64,000 bases of DNA from Altibacter lentus (GCF_000746845.1 NZ_KN050846.1:1814963-1878962), one strand, 5' to 3'. Shown: positions 25,000 to 36,105, numbered from the stretch's first letter. The notes: generated by a model from the letters alone, not told the origin. Numbers and translations: made by a program.

Positions 25000-25007
25000 T
25001 TTTTAAT
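25000..25007. repeat. Target-site duplication, right copy (TTTTTAAT)
   Basis: Identical to 20927-20934 and directly adjacent to the inverted repeat. Confidence 0.9.
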
Positions 25008-25100
25008 CATTGTTTTTCTGCTATTTACAAATACTTCTTCAGAAAAAATATCTTTTTCAAAAAATGCTATCTTAGAGGAAATTATAGATTTTGGAGCCTC

Positions 25101-27008
25101 ATGAGTAATTACCATATTAAAAATCTGGAAGAATATTTTCAAGTCTATCGTAAGTCGGTACGGGACCCTGAAACCTTTTGGGAGGAAATAGCCGAAGAGA
25201 ATTTTGTATGGCAGGAACGTTGGCAGCAGGTACTTGATTTCGATCTAACGGTGCCTCGGGTGAATTGGTTTAAAGGCGCCAAACTCAACATCACCGAAAA
25301 TTGTATCGATCGGCACCTGTATGCACACGGATCGAAAACAGCCATCCTCTTTGAACCCAACGATCCTTCTGAAACATCACAGCATATTACTTATAAACAA
25401 CTCCATAAAAGGGTCTGTAAATTTGCCAATGTCCTCAAGGATCAAGGAATTAAGAAAGGAGACAGGGTCTGTATCTACCTTCCCATGATACCAGAGTTGG
25501 CCGTAGCGCTTTTAGCCTGTGCACGCATCGGTGCGATCCATTCGGTGGTATTTGCAGGATTTTCGGCTACGGCGCTCTCAACCCGTATCAATGACTGCGA
25601 CTGTACTTTGGTAGTAACAAGCGACGGGGCTTTCCGAGGTGAAAAGACCATAGACCTTAAAGCTATTGTGGATGAGGCACTGGGAAGCTGTAAAGGCGTA
25701 AAGTCCGTTCTCGTGGTCAAGCGCACCCATTCAGAAATACCGATGGTAGAAAACCGTGATATGTGGCTACAACCGTTACTCGACAGCGCTTCAAATCACT
25801 GTGAACCTGAACCAATGGATGCCGAAGATCCTCTCTTTATACTCTATACTTCGGGATCGACCGGAAAACCCAAGGGAATGGTACACACCACTGCAGGATA
25901 TATGGTATACAGTGCGTATACGTTCAAAAATGTATTTCAGTACAGAGAAAAGGATGTGTATTGGTGCACTGCCGATATAGGATGGATCACAGGCCACAGC
26001 TATATTGTCTACGGGCCTTTGGCAAACGCAGCCACTACCGTACTTTTTGAGGGAGTGCCCTCCTATCCCGATTGGAGCAGGTTTTGGGCTATTGTGGAAA
26101 AGCATAAAGTAAATCAGTTTTACACGGCTCCTACGGCCATTCGGGCCTTGGCTAAAGAGCGATTGGATTTTGCTGAAAACCACGACCTTTCCTCCCTCAA
26201 GATCTTAGGCACCGTGGGTGAGCCTATCAATGAAGAAGCTTGGCATTGGTACAATGACAATATTGGGAAAAAGCGTTGCCCTATTGTGGATACATGGTGG
26301 CAAACAGAGACCGGAGGTATCATGATCTCTCCTATTCCCCATGCTACTCCAACCATCCCCACGTTTGCTACCTTACCCTTACCCGGGATCCAACCCGCCC
26401 TTATGGACGAAATAGGAAATGAGTTAAGCGGCAATTCGGTGAGTGGGCGATTGTGCATTCGGTTTCCGTGGCCTTCCATGGCGCGAACCATCTGGGGAGA
26501 CCATCAGCGCTATAAGGATACTTATTTTTCTGCTTTTAAAGGCTATTACTTTACCGGGGATGGTGCTTTGCGCGACACAACGGGATATTACCGTATTACG
26601 GGCCGTGTGGACGATGTTATTATTGTTTCCGGTCATAATCTGGGGACCGCACCCATCGAGGACGCCATTAATGAACATCCGGCTGTTGCCGAAAGTGCTA
26701 TTGTGGGATTTCCGCATAAAATTAAAGGAAATGCGTTGTACGGTTTTGTTATTCTGAAGGAAACCGGAGAACAACGGGACCCTGCTAATCTTCGGAAGGA
26801 GATCAACCAGATCATCACCGAGCATATAGGCCCTATTGCCAAGCTGGATAAGATCCAATTTACCAAAGGTTTACCCAAGACACGCTCCGGCAAGATCATG
26901 CGGCGTATCCTTCGGAAGATCGCCTGCGGTGAAACTGACCGGTTAGGCGACATTTCCACCCTTCTCAATCCGGAGGTGGTCGATGCCATTATTGAAGATG
27001 TGCTTTAA
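25101..27008 (+). CDS. acs: Acetyl-CoA synthetase (acetate-CoA ligase)
   Basis: 635 aa AMP-forming ligase that activates acetate to acetyl-CoA. Motifs: FILYTSGSTGKPKGMVHT (P-loop, about 250-265), DTWWQTETGG near 400, YFTGDGALRDTTGYYRITGR near 485-505, SGHNLGTAPIEDA and the conserved PKTRSGKIMRR near 595-605 with the lysine that is acetylated for regulation in this family. Start at ATG 25101: the frame stays open back into the transposon's inverted repeat, which cannot be native coding sequence. The transposon lies 93 bases upstream, so part of the original promoter or control region may have been displaced. Confidence 0.93.
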   Translation: MSNYHIKNLEEYFQVYRKSVRDPETFWEEIAEENFVWQERWQQVLDFDLTVPRVNWFKGAKLNITENCIDRHLYAHGSKTAILFEPNDPSETSQHITYKQLHKRVCKFANVLKDQGIKKGDRVCIYLPMIPELAVALLACARIGAIHSVVFAGFSATALSTRINDCDCTLVVTSDGAFRGEKTIDLKAIVDEALGSCKGVKSVLVVKRTHSEIPMVENRDMWLQPLLDSASNHCEPEPMDAEDPLFILYTSGSTGKPKGMVHTTAGYMVYSAYTFKNVFQYREKDVYWCTADIGWITGHSYIVYGPLANAATTVLFEGVPSYPDWSRFWAIVEKHKVNQFYTAPTAIRALAKERLDFAENHDLSSLKILGTVGEPINEEAWHWYNDNIGKKRCPIVDTWWQTETGGIMISPIPHATPTIPTFATLPLPGIQPALMDEIGNELSGNSVSGRLCIRFPWPSMARTIWGDHQRYKDTYFSAFKGYYFTGDGALRDTTGYYRITGRVDDVIIVSGHNLGTAPIEDAINEHPAVAESAIVGFPHKIKGNALYGFVILKETGEQRDPANLRKEINQIITEHIGPIAKLDKIQFTKGLPKTRSGKIMRRILRKIACGETDRLGDISTLLNPEVVDAIIEDVL

Positions 27009-27009
27009 A

Positions 27010-27035
27010 GAAAAGGCTGTAGTACATCCCTTTTC
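27010..27035. terminator. Possible terminator between acs and the convergent methyltransferase
   Basis: GAAAAGG/CCTTTTC 7-bp stem with 12-base loop directly after the acs stop; T tract weak. Confidence 0.4.
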
Positions 27036-27057
27036 AGAAAAACTAAAAATTAAATGG

Positions 27058-28029
27058 TTACTTCTTTTGATACACCCCAAACACGAAATCACTGTCATGG
27101 GATGTGAGATAGGTATCTTCCAGGTCGAACAACCTTTGAAGCATCGCTTCCTGTTCCACCGTTGGCGTTACAAAGTGGTGCGAGATATCCTTTAAAACAC
27201 TCATAAGGATATTTCCGCCGTACCCTTTTTCTTCGCATGTGATGAAATGAGCATGTAAGGCAGGTAATATCCCTGCCGAGTCTACACATTCGCTGGGATC
27301 TGCCATGATCATTCGCCAAACGCCACTGCCATAATAGCGATTCTTTGGAAAACGGGTCTTAAAACGTTTACGATACTCGGGATCGATACTTTTTAAAGCG
27401 TTGTTGATCGCCTTTATTTGATATTTAGGGTATTGCAGGCGATCAGGCCCCACATATTCGTTGATCACTACATATCCGTTGGGTTTTAATGTTTTGTTCA
27501 CCTGTGATGTAAGCAGTTTCTCAACCTGTTCAAAATGATGCAACGAAGCATTGAAGAGAACGATATCGAAATATTCTTCGGCAAAAGGATACGTATTGAG
27601 GTCACTTGCCACAAAGTGGATATTGGAAAGCTGTTGCGCTTCTGCTATTTCTTTGGCTTGTGCTAAACGGTTTTCGGCAAGATCTACACAAACGATCTCT
27701 GCAAACTGAGGGTATCGTGCCAATTCTAGTTCGTGGGAGCAGGTGCCGGCGCCAAGGGACAAGAGGCGAAGATCACTGCGCTCCTGACAATAATTAGCGA
27801 TAAAATGTTGTTTATAGTTGATATCCGGATCACCGGTAATAAGCGTATTCCAGCGTTTGCGCACCTTCGGAATGATCCACCAATTCGAGGATTGTATAAA
27901 GGTATCATCAAAGGCACTTTTGGTTCTGGATTTTTTGTCCAGTGTAAATTTACTCAGGAAAAAATCACCTCCACGCTGGGCTACTTTTGAATAAATATCT
28001 ATAAAATCGTCAAGCGTGATCCATCTCAT
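27058..28029 (-). CDS. Class I SAM-dependent methyltransferase
   Basis: 323 aa from ATG 28029 (an in-frame TTG at 28038 is less likely). The SAM-binding motif LLSLGAGTCSHELELARY lies near residue 90-107, the acidic strand VCVDLAENRL near 117, and NASLHHFEQVEKLL near 165-178, a Rossmann-fold methyltransferase. N- and C-terminal extensions are not recognised, so the methyl acceptor is unknown. It has a consensus -7 element (28055-28062) and follows the TonB receptor gene on the same strand by about 60 bases. Confidence 0.8.
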   Translation of the reverse strand: MRWITLDDFIDIYSKVAQRGGDFFLSKFTLDKKSRTKSAFDDTFIQSSNWWIIPKVRKRWNTLITGDPDINYKQHFIANYCQERSDLRLLSLGAGTCSHELELARYPQFAEIVCVDLAENRLAQAKEIAEAQQLSNIHFVASDLNTYPFAEEYFDIVLFNASLHHFEQVEKLLTSQVNKTLKPNGYVVINEYVGPDRLQYPKYQIKAINNALKSIDPEYRKRFKTRFPKNRYYGSGVWRMIMADPSECVDSAGILPALHAHFITCEEKGYGGNILMSVLKDISHHFVTPTVEQEAMLQRLFDLEDTYLTSHDSDFVFGVYQKK

Positions 28030-28054
28030 AACAATCAAAAAGTGGTTAGAGCGG

Positions 28055-28062
28055 CAAAGATA
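28055..28062 (-). promoter_or_regulatory. -7 element of the methyltransferase gene
   Basis: TATCTTTG on the - strand, 25 bases before the ATG. Confidence 0.5.
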
Positions 28063-28087
28063 GCGTTATTTCTCTTTTAAGGATTCC

Positions 28088-30496
28088 TTAGAATGCATAG
28101 GTTGCCGCTACAATCAAGTTTCGGCCGGGAGCCGTGATGCCGGAACTGTAAGGCTGGTAACGCTGATCTGTGATATTCTCTAAAGCCGCATTTAACTGAA
28201 GCGCTTCCGTAACGGCATATTGTGCTGCTAGATTCAAGGTATACCATCGCGGTGAATATGGATTTCCGAATGCATCCTTGGCATATAGAAAGTCGTTCGC
28301 CGCCTGACTGGGTGCCAGATCCTGAAAGTCGAATTGTCCGTTGTATTCTGCCGAAGCATTGAATTTCCATTTGTCCTTTGCAAAAGTGAGCCGTGTATTT
28401 CCAAATTGTGGTGCTGCATGACGAATGGGATTTCGACTTCCATCGTCATCTTCTTCGTACCCATCGGTAATATTGTATTGAGAAGACAATTTCCAGTGCG
28501 GTGTGAAATTCACTTCAATTCCCGCTTCAAATCCGTAGATCTCTGCCTTTGCAGCATTCTGAATGGCCTGTACATCACTCAACTCCCCTTGATATTCGAT
28601 TTGGGTCTGTCCGTTCAGGCTAAAGTCCCTGCGGACCAATGCGTCCTTTAGTTCGGTCATGTATGTTGCCAACTCAATGATCACTACGTTATCAAAAGAC
28701 AGTGTAGCGGCCAGTTCACCATTGTATGCATATTCCGGTTTGAGGTCCGGATTAGGCACGACCACACTTCCCGGTTCGCTGTCGAAGATCTTTCCAACAT
28801 CATCTACATTGGGTGCTCTAAATGCAGTGGAAAAGTTTGCTTTCCAACGCAGGATCTCACTGGCTTGCCAGGACAGCCCGGCACTTCCGGTCAATGCCCC
28901 TGTGCTTAGGTTGGCATCGTCGAATGGAAAGTCATAGAACCTCTCATCGAATGTAGCGTCCAGTAATATATGGTTATATCGCAGGCCGCCTTGAAACGAG
29001 AGTGATTCAGCCAATTGATACTGAAGGCTGCTATACGCTGCGATGCTTTGCCAAGTAGCGCCGTCCGGATAGCGTGAGGCATCAGGTTGAGAGATCCCGG
29101 TGGTGATATCGGTCTGGCTTCCGTTACTGTTCACTTTGTTATATACATATTCCAACCCATAGTGGAACTTTCCCTTACTGAAGTCTTTTTCAAAATCCCA
29201 GGCAGCACTGTAGGCATGAACCGTTTCATCGGTTTCAAAAAGTGTTGGTTCCCCGAAGTCACGATCGTTTCGGCTTTCCTTAAACCGCTGATAAGACATT
29301 GTGATGATACTCTCATCATAGATCCCGCCCTCGTAAGCAGTATTACGGGCTTCCAGATTTCCTGCCAGCCACTCTTGTGGGCCGTAATACCATTCCGCAG
29401 AACGCAACATTCCGTTTCTTCTTCGTATCAATCGATCATATCGCGAATAATCGCTTGTGGTTGTATAAAAAAGATTCAAGCCGAAGTCCCATTTTTCCGA
29501 AGGCATAAAACGCACTTTTTGCATGGCATTGATCTGGTCGTATCCCGTGGGCACTTGTACTCTAGGATCGGGATTTGTGATCACTACATCTGTACCGTCT
29601 ATAGTCTCCACGTATTCCGGCCTCAAATAGTCGTCAGGTCCGTGTTCCCCCATTCGCATATCGCCAAAATCACTGTAAGTAACACTTGTTAGAAAAGCCC
29701 ATTCTTTAAGACCTATGTTGAAATCGACGTGTCCTGTTTTTTCTTCATTGGCGGTAGCGTATCTTGCGGTGGTGCTTCCACTGAAAGACATCCCATCTTC
29801 AAAAGAAAATTTAGGTCGTTTGGTATAGAAGTTCATCACCCCGCCCAGCGCATCACTCCCGTATACCACAGCGCCGGGACCTAGTACTACTTCGGTACGT
29901 TCTACTGCGAACGGGTCGATGGAGATAACGTTTTGCACATTGCCCCCTCTAAAGATCGCAGTGTTGAATCGAATTCCGTCCACGGTGATCAACAAACGGT
30001 TGGTGGAGAATCCACGTATCATTGGGCTACCTCCGCCAAGTTGACTTTTCTGCACGTAGACTTGTCCGCTGTTTTCTAAAAGATCGGCGGCAGTTTGTGG
30101 GTTTTGAAATTGGATATCTTCGGAGGTAACGGTCACGATCTGTTGTGGCAGTTCCTTTTTCTTTAAGCCGAATTTTGATACCGAAAGCACTACCTCTTCC
30201 AGGCTACTGGCGTCGGTGGTCATGTATACCTTGTTATCTGAAGCTATAATTTTACTCTTAGTAACAGATGTCTTAAGATGCGAAATATGTTGGAAAAAGA
30301 TGACCTCATTTTCTGAAAACGCCGAGATATCCACCATCCCGTCAAAATCGGTCACTCCGCTTTTTGATTTACCGGTATTATAGACTGCCACCCCGGGAAT
30401 GGGTTCTTGTGAGTCACTTTCTAGCACTTGAATGGTTTGTGCGGTAGCTGCGCAAAAGGATAAAAGAAATACGGTTAAGAGTAAGGATCGGTTCAT
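28088..30496 (-). CDS. TonB-dependent outer-membrane receptor
   Basis: 802 aa. Signal peptide at 1-19 (MNRSLLLTVFLLSFCAATA), a carboxypeptidase-regulatory-like domain at about 20-100 (the Bacteroidetes N-terminal extension), plug domain at about 110-235 (GGGSPMIRGFSTNRLLITVDG; GPGAVVYGSDALGG), then a 22-strand-type beta-barrel ending in ATYAF with terminal aromatic Phe. The plug motifs resemble haem/haemoglobin and related siderophore receptors, but the substrate cannot be fixed. No SusD partner is present. It starts 4 bases after the recO stop, so it is probably cotranscribed with porZ and recO. Confidence 0.87.
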   Translation of the reverse strand: MNRSLLLTVFLLSFCAATAQTIQVLESDSQEPIPGVAVYNTGKSKSGVTDFDGMVDISAFSENEVIFFQHISHLKTSVTKSKIIASDNKVYMTTDASSLEEVVLSVSKFGLKKKELPQQIVTVTSEDIQFQNPQTAADLLENSGQVYVQKSQLGGGSPMIRGFSTNRLLITVDGIRFNTAIFRGGNVQNVISIDPFAVERTEVVLGPGAVVYGSDALGGVMNFYTKRPKFSFEDGMSFSGSTTARYATANEEKTGHVDFNIGLKEWAFLTSVTYSDFGDMRMGEHGPDDYLRPEYVETIDGTDVVITNPDPRVQVPTGYDQINAMQKVRFMPSEKWDFGLNLFYTTTSDYSRYDRLIRRRNGMLRSAEWYYGPQEWLAGNLEARNTAYEGGIYDESIITMSYQRFKESRNDRDFGEPTLFETDETVHAYSAAWDFEKDFSKGKFHYGLEYVYNKVNSNGSQTDITTGISQPDASRYPDGATWQSIAAYSSLQYQLAESLSFQGGLRYNHILLDATFDERFYDFPFDDANLSTGALTGSAGLSWQASEILRWKANFSTAFRAPNVDDVGKIFDSEPGSVVVPNPDLKPEYAYNGELAATLSFDNVVIIELATYMTELKDALVRRDFSLNGQTQIEYQGELSDVQAIQNAAKAEIYGFEAGIEVNFTPHWKLSSQYNITDGYEEDDDGSRNPIRHAAPQFGNTRLTFAKDKWKFNASAEYNGQFDFQDLAPSQAANDFLYAKDAFGNPYSPRWYTLNLAAQYAVTEALQLNAALENITDQRYQPYSSGITAPGRNLIVAATYAF

Positions 30497-30500
30497 AAAT

Positions 30501-31217
30501 TCAATAGAGTTGGTTGAGTACCAAAAGAGATTTCGGTTGTTTGTAACCCTGTATATGAAGTTGGTAATACCGTAATACCAAATCCAGCGTTTCGGCCCGT
30601 TCTTTTTTGGTCAATTTAATTTGCGGTAGTGCATCAAAATCTATGCCGAAGAAAGCCTTGAATGTAGCTATTTGCGGGCCTTTTTCTGAATACACTCCAA
30701 AAGCGTTTTTCTGAAAATTACCTTCAGCTAAGTTAAAATAGTGAAGGTCAATCGATGAGGCATCGGGATAAAAGCCTAAATAAGCACTAAGTTTAATGAG
30801 GAACAGAATATGAAAATTTGCAATGCTGTCATGGTGATCCAGCCAATGGAGTGATTGTTCCAGATATTGAAAAAGCTCTTTGTTTGGTTCCTCTTCTTGA
30901 ATGCTGTTGCGAAGTATTTCAGAAAGAAACAATACCAATCCACTTTTCACCACATGGGTGTGTAGCGACCGGTAAGGGTGTGACACTTTGGCTTCTTGAA
31001 TACGCTCAAGCGATCCCTTGTTCCTGTGGTTTGCAACCAGTTCAAGCTGTGTCAAGGGCTGAAATTGAGATGCTTTCAGTTTTCCTTTCTTTGACTTTAA
31101 CACCCCTCGAAGCAAATAACTTTTTAGTCCGCTTTGCTCGGTAAAGCAACTTACGATAAGGTCGGCTTCGGAATATTTTATAGCGGAAAGTACAATGGCG
31201 CGGGTAGTGAGAACCAT
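30501..31217 (-). CDS. recO: DNA repair protein RecO
   Basis: 238 aa. RecO loads RecA onto SSB-coated DNA in the RecFOR pathway. The N-terminal OB fold is clear (TTRAIVLSAIKYSEADLIVSCFTEQSG, then YLLRGVLKSKKGKLKASQFQPLTQLE), followed by the helical domain. The Cys4 zinc site of some RecO proteins is not seen. The start is taken at ATG 31217, which overlaps the porZ stop (TAATG) and begins the OB fold; the longer frame up to 31331 is antisense-free but lies within porZ coding. Confidence 0.9.
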   Translation of the reverse strand: MVLTTRAIVLSAIKYSEADLIVSCFTEQSGLKSYLLRGVLKSKKGKLKASQFQPLTQLELVANHRNKGSLERIQEAKVSHPYRSLHTHVVKSGLVLFLSEILRNSIQEEEPNKELFQYLEQSLHWLDHHDSIANFHILFLIKLSAYLGFYPDASSIDLHYFNLAEGNFQKNAFGVYSEKGPQIATFKAFFGIDFDALPQIKLTKKERAETLDLVLRYYQLHIQGYKQPKSLLVLNQLY

Positions 31218-33520
31218 TAGCGAATGATCATGATTTTCGACACTTTGGTTTCCAGGGCGTCGTCGGTAGTGATCAAGACTAAATATACACCCGAAGCCAC
31301 CTTGTATCTGCCAAAAGCGGTCGTGTCCCATTGTATACTTCCTCCTTCACTGGTGTCTTCATGGACCAGATTTCCTTCGATGTCGGTGATCTTGACATTC
31401 GCTCGCGCAGTAAGTCCGTCGATGGTCACATTGCCACTAAATCCGGGGCGCACAGGATTAGGAAAAACATAGACTTCTTCGAGGTTATCGCGAGGAGCAG
31501 TGGAGGTTCCTTTATAGGCAACCAAGCCATTGGTCGTTGCAAAATATACTGTCCCGTCCAAAGGATCAATAGCGATATCCTGGACCCCGTTGGAAGGCAG
31601 AGGCGAATTATCCTTAGTAAAACGAAGCAGGGTTTCTTGTCCGTTAGCCGATAAATAGAAAACCCCGGTGGTACTCGTTGCTATCCATTTATTATTGGAA
31701 CCATCTACCTCAATATCTGTGATCGATTGCTGAAAGAGCAGTTCTTGCGGGACGCCATCCTCCAGGAAGATGATGGGCTGCGCATCGTTGTTGGCTTCGT
31801 CATTGAAGAAGTTCCCAACACTGAAAAGTACACGAAGCCCCCTTGTGGATCCTATCCACAGACGATTTTGATTATCAAATGCAAGGCTGCGAATATCTGT
31901 ACTAACCAAGTTCCCGTTTCCAACATCGTCACTAATGCTATTGAACTGTCCGTTTGCCGGGTTATATCCTATCAATCCGGTTTTTGAAGCCCCAAAAAAC
32001 ACATAGCCTTCTCTGCTTATTTTAAGATCGCTGAATCCTACTTCATTGTCTCCGTCCACTATAGTAGATACATCTATAATTTGAAATTGTCCTCCCGGAG
32101 ATACTTTTATGAGCGCATCGTCTGTAAAGGATTGCAAGGTCCAAAGATTACCGCTTCGGTCGAAATCTGAACCGTAGACACGTATTCCCGCATTATCATT
32201 GTTCGGAGGTACAAAAACTTCCTCCAACGGACTGTTATTTTGATTGTAAAGTAAGAAGTCCTCCAGACCCGTTACTTTCAGCAGTCCTCTCTCGAACGAA
32301 GATATCCAAGCTTCATCTGTATTAGAAGGATTAATGGTAACTTCAACTAAATCGTTGATCTCCCCGCCCACCGCTGCAGACAAGTCATCATACGTAATAT
32401 TCGTCCATGTTTCTTCACGCAGATTACTAATTCCCTCTCGTGTTCTGGGAAATGGATTATAGCTTACATCAATATCTCCGTAGACGACCCATACTTGGCC
32501 CGGTGTTACATCCAGCGCAAAAGGGCGATTTAAAAGAGGGCCGCCGGGCAAGATCTGTTCTCCAGTATTCGTCCCAAAAGGCACTTGAAGCATTCCAATC
32601 TGGGTAGTTCCTAAATAAAAATTGTTATCAACAGCAATTCCTGCTTGTAATTCATACTCGAATCCCGGAACCGAATTGACTGCAGCCTGTTGTACAAAAC
32701 CATTTGCATAGGCTTGAATGGTATTGGTAGTAGTGATTGTCAACAGATCATTTACCGTTGTGAAACCAACTACGGCTTCACTGAAGTTTCCCACATTTAC
32801 AAAACCTCCTCCCGGAAAAAGTTCTAATACCGCATTGTCATTACGAAGCGTATACACCTTATCTCCCAAGCCTTGTACCCCTCGATGAAAACCACTGATA
32901 GCCGTAGACCATTCTTCAAAATCAATTAGATCTGGATTGTCAACCAAAGCTCGTAATACCCCGCCCTGCGATGAGGACGCATAGATAAAATCCCCTACAA
33001 CGGTAGTTTGGTTAATATCTATTTGAGTTCCCAGCGGACCAATAAAGTAGCTGTCTCCAAATTCCAATGCACTTAAATCGAAGACAGATATTCCAAAATC
33101 TGCCGCAATGTAAAGGTTCCCTTCGTACTCATTAAAATGGTTGATCCTTTTTTTATTAGGCGGTATGGTCTGTTTATCTAAAATATCTACTACTGAAAGT
33201 ACATTGTCCTCCCCGTCGATTACAATTTCAATGAGACCTGTTTCATACCCCACAACGAGGACTCCAAAATTCTCGCTGTAATAGATCGTCGAGATCGCTT
33301 CGGCAGAAAGTCCATTGACACTGGAAATTGTTTGTAGCTCCTGGGAACCTAAATCGTAATGAAACACCGAATTCTCTGCAGCGGCATAGATCTTGCCATT
33401 TCCTTGTGAAATTCCTATTACCGAAGCGTAAGAAAAATATCCTTCCCATTGGTCTTCGAAATTTTGCGCTGTGCTTACTGCGGAAAACAAGGTGAGGAAG
33501 AGAAAAGCAAAATACTTCAT
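31217..33520 (-). CDS. porZ: PorZ-like two-component-propeller T9SS protein
   Basis: 767 aa. Signal peptide 1-18 (MKYFAFLFLTLFSAVSTA), then two beta-propeller-like regions built of short repeats (KIYAAAENSVFHYD; IYYSENFGVLVVGYETGLIEI; RSLAFDNQNRLWIGSTRGLRVL) and a C-terminal T9SS sorting domain (VYVFPNPVRPGFSGNVTIDGL through KIMIIR). This matches PorZ, a surface component of the T9SS attachment machinery that helps deliver anionic lipopolysaccharide in Porphyromonas. Adjacency to recO is also typical. It is translationally coupled to recO through TAATG. Confidence 0.85.
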   Translation of the reverse strand: MKYFAFLFLTLFSAVSTAQNFEDQWEGYFSYASVIGISQGNGKIYAAAENSVFHYDLGSQELQTISSVNGLSAEAISTIYYSENFGVLVVGYETGLIEIVIDGEDNVLSVVDILDKQTIPPNKKRINHFNEYEGNLYIAADFGISVFDLSALEFGDSYFIGPLGTQIDINQTTVVGDFIYASSSQGGVLRALVDNPDLIDFEEWSTAISGFHRGVQGLGDKVYTLRNDNAVLELFPGGGFVNVGNFSEAVVGFTTVNDLLTITTTNTIQAYANGFVQQAAVNSVPGFEYELQAGIAVDNNFYLGTTQIGMLQVPFGTNTGEQILPGGPLLNRPFALDVTPGQVWVVYGDIDVSYNPFPRTREGISNLREETWTNITYDDLSAAVGGEINDLVEVTINPSNTDEAWISSFERGLLKVTGLEDFLLYNQNNSPLEEVFVPPNNDNAGIRVYGSDFDRSGNLWTLQSFTDDALIKVSPGGQFQIIDVSTIVDGDNEVGFSDLKISREGYVFFGASKTGLIGYNPANGQFNSISDDVGNGNLVSTDIRSLAFDNQNRLWIGSTRGLRVLFSVGNFFNDEANNDAQPIIFLEDGVPQELLFQQSITDIEVDGSNNKWIATSTTGVFYLSANGQETLLRFTKDNSPLPSNGVQDIAIDPLDGTVYFATTNGLVAYKGTSTAPRDNLEEVYVFPNPVRPGFSGNVTIDGLTARANVKITDIEGNLVHEDTSEGGSIQWDTTAFGRYKVASGVYLVLITTDDALETKVSKIMIIR

Positions 33521-33584
33521 AAATGGTATTGTTTTTTCAGATAGTATAACATGCTAAAATACTATTTATTGCAGGATTGGAATG

Positions 33585-33614
33585 AAAAAGGCTGCCTTTT
33601 TAGACAGCCTTTTT
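33585..33614 (-). terminator. Terminator after gdhA
   Basis: AAAAAGGCTG/CAGCCTTTTT 10-bp stem with 10-base loop; T tract on both strands. It lies 50 bases past the gdhA stop. Confidence 0.85.
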
Positions 33615-33664
33615 TTGAATGTATTAGAATGAAAATTAGTTCCTTTTTAAAACTATGCTGCTTC

Positions 33665-35074
<1,410 letters not shown>

Positions 35075-35129
35075 TCACGTTCTTTCCACTCAATATACTT
35101 AATCTTCGAGGTTTTCGTTATTTAGGGAA

Positions 35130-35137
35130 CAAATATA
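35130..35137 (-). promoter_or_regulatory. -7 element upstream of gdhA
   Basis: TATATTTG on the - strand, about 120 bases before the ATG; would give a long leader. Confidence 0.4.
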
Positions 35138-35219
35138 ATGTATATGGCAAAAAAGCGAATGCTTTTTTTGCGAATACACTAAAAAACAATAGAATATTTC
35201 TCTGTTACAGATGTTTTTA

Positions 35220-35227
35220 TATATTTG
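35220..35227 (+). promoter_or_regulatory. -7 element of the THC0290_0291-like gene
   Basis: TATATTTG, full consensus, 28 bases before the ATG at 35256. Confidence 0.5.
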
Positions 35228-35255
35228 TTACGTCTCAATCTAAACCGAAAACATA

Positions 35256-36056
35256 ATGAATACCAGAATATTGCTGTTGGTATTTTTCTTCTTGATGCTT
35301 TGTAAGCAGGAAGTTTACAGCCAATTTGGCTTCTCCCACGAGGTTGGGATCATTACAGGACCTGTTGCCTTTTATTCCGACTTTGGAGAACGTAACGACC
35401 TAGAAACCAATTCAGGAAATATCGGTTTTGGCGTGGGATTGATTCACTACCTAAACTTTTCATACCGCGCAGATTGTAACTGTTATACCCGTGATACGTA
35501 TTTCAATGACCATTTTAAGTTACGAAATGAAATCGATTATCACAAAACCAATTTGGAACACCTTGGAAAATGGGTAGATCCGGACAAAACAAGTATTACT
35601 GCCGACCAACTTAGAGCCATGAAAGGCTCTACCACCGTATTTGATATTGGGTCTCAATTAGAATATTTTCCGTTAAGCATTCGTGATTTTGCAGCCGGTG
35701 GCTATAAGATAGCTCCGTTTGCCAGTTTTGGTGTGCACTGGGTAAATTATGATCCCGAGGTGTATAGCGAATTAGGCCCCCTAAACACGCCTATCACCAC
35801 TCCGAGAAAGTATTTTAACTCCTTTCAGCAAGAGAGTGACTCCACGTGGTCTGTGGTTATGAGCGTAGGGATTCGTTATAAATTAACCCCTTTGAGCGAT
35901 CTAATGCTCGACAGCCGTTGGCAATATTACTTTTCTAACTGGGTGGATGGACTAAACCCGTCTTTCGAGAACAACCAGGTGGTAGAAGTTCCCGAAAACA
36001 AAGCGAATGATTGGATCTACTGGCTCAACATTGGTTACATATATTACCTCGATTAA
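35256..36056 (+). CDS. THC0290_0291-family outer-membrane beta-barrel-like protein
   Basis: 266 aa with a signal peptide (MNTRILLLVFFFLMLCKQEVYS). The mature part starts with a beta strand (FGFSHEVGIITGPVAFYSDFGERND), contains a Cys pair (DCNCYT near residue 72) and ends with amphipathic strands finishing in aromatic residues (IYWLNIGYIYYLD), as expected of an outer-membrane barrel. I recognise it as the flavobacterial family named THC0290_0291; no function is known. It is a single gene followed by a strong terminator. Confidence 0.75.
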   Translation: MNTRILLLVFFFLMLCKQEVYSQFGFSHEVGIITGPVAFYSDFGERNDLETNSGNIGFGVGLIHYLNFSYRADCNCYTRDTYFNDHFKLRNEIDYHKTNLEHLGKWVDPDKTSITADQLRAMKGSTTVFDIGSQLEYFPLSIRDFAAGGYKIAPFASFGVHWVNYDPEVYSELGPLNTPITTPRKYFNSFQQESDSTWSVVMSVGIRYKLTPLSDLMLDSRWQYYFSNWVDGLNPSFENNQVVEVPENKANDWIYWLNIGYIYYLD

Positions 36057-36074
36057 AAAATTCACTTTATATAA

Positions 36075-36098
36075 AAAGCCCCGAAATTTCGGGGCTTT
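36075..36098. terminator. Bidirectional terminator (perfect 24-bp palindrome)
   Basis: AAAGCCCCGAAA/TTTCGGGGCTTT between convergent genes; T runs on both strands. Confidence 0.85.
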
Positions 36099-36105
36099 AT
36101 CATTA

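Noticed and set aside
24963..25100. N-terminal extension of acs into the transposon end
   Set aside because: It would use sequence of the inverted repeat and matches nothing in the acs family; ATG 25101 is the normal start.
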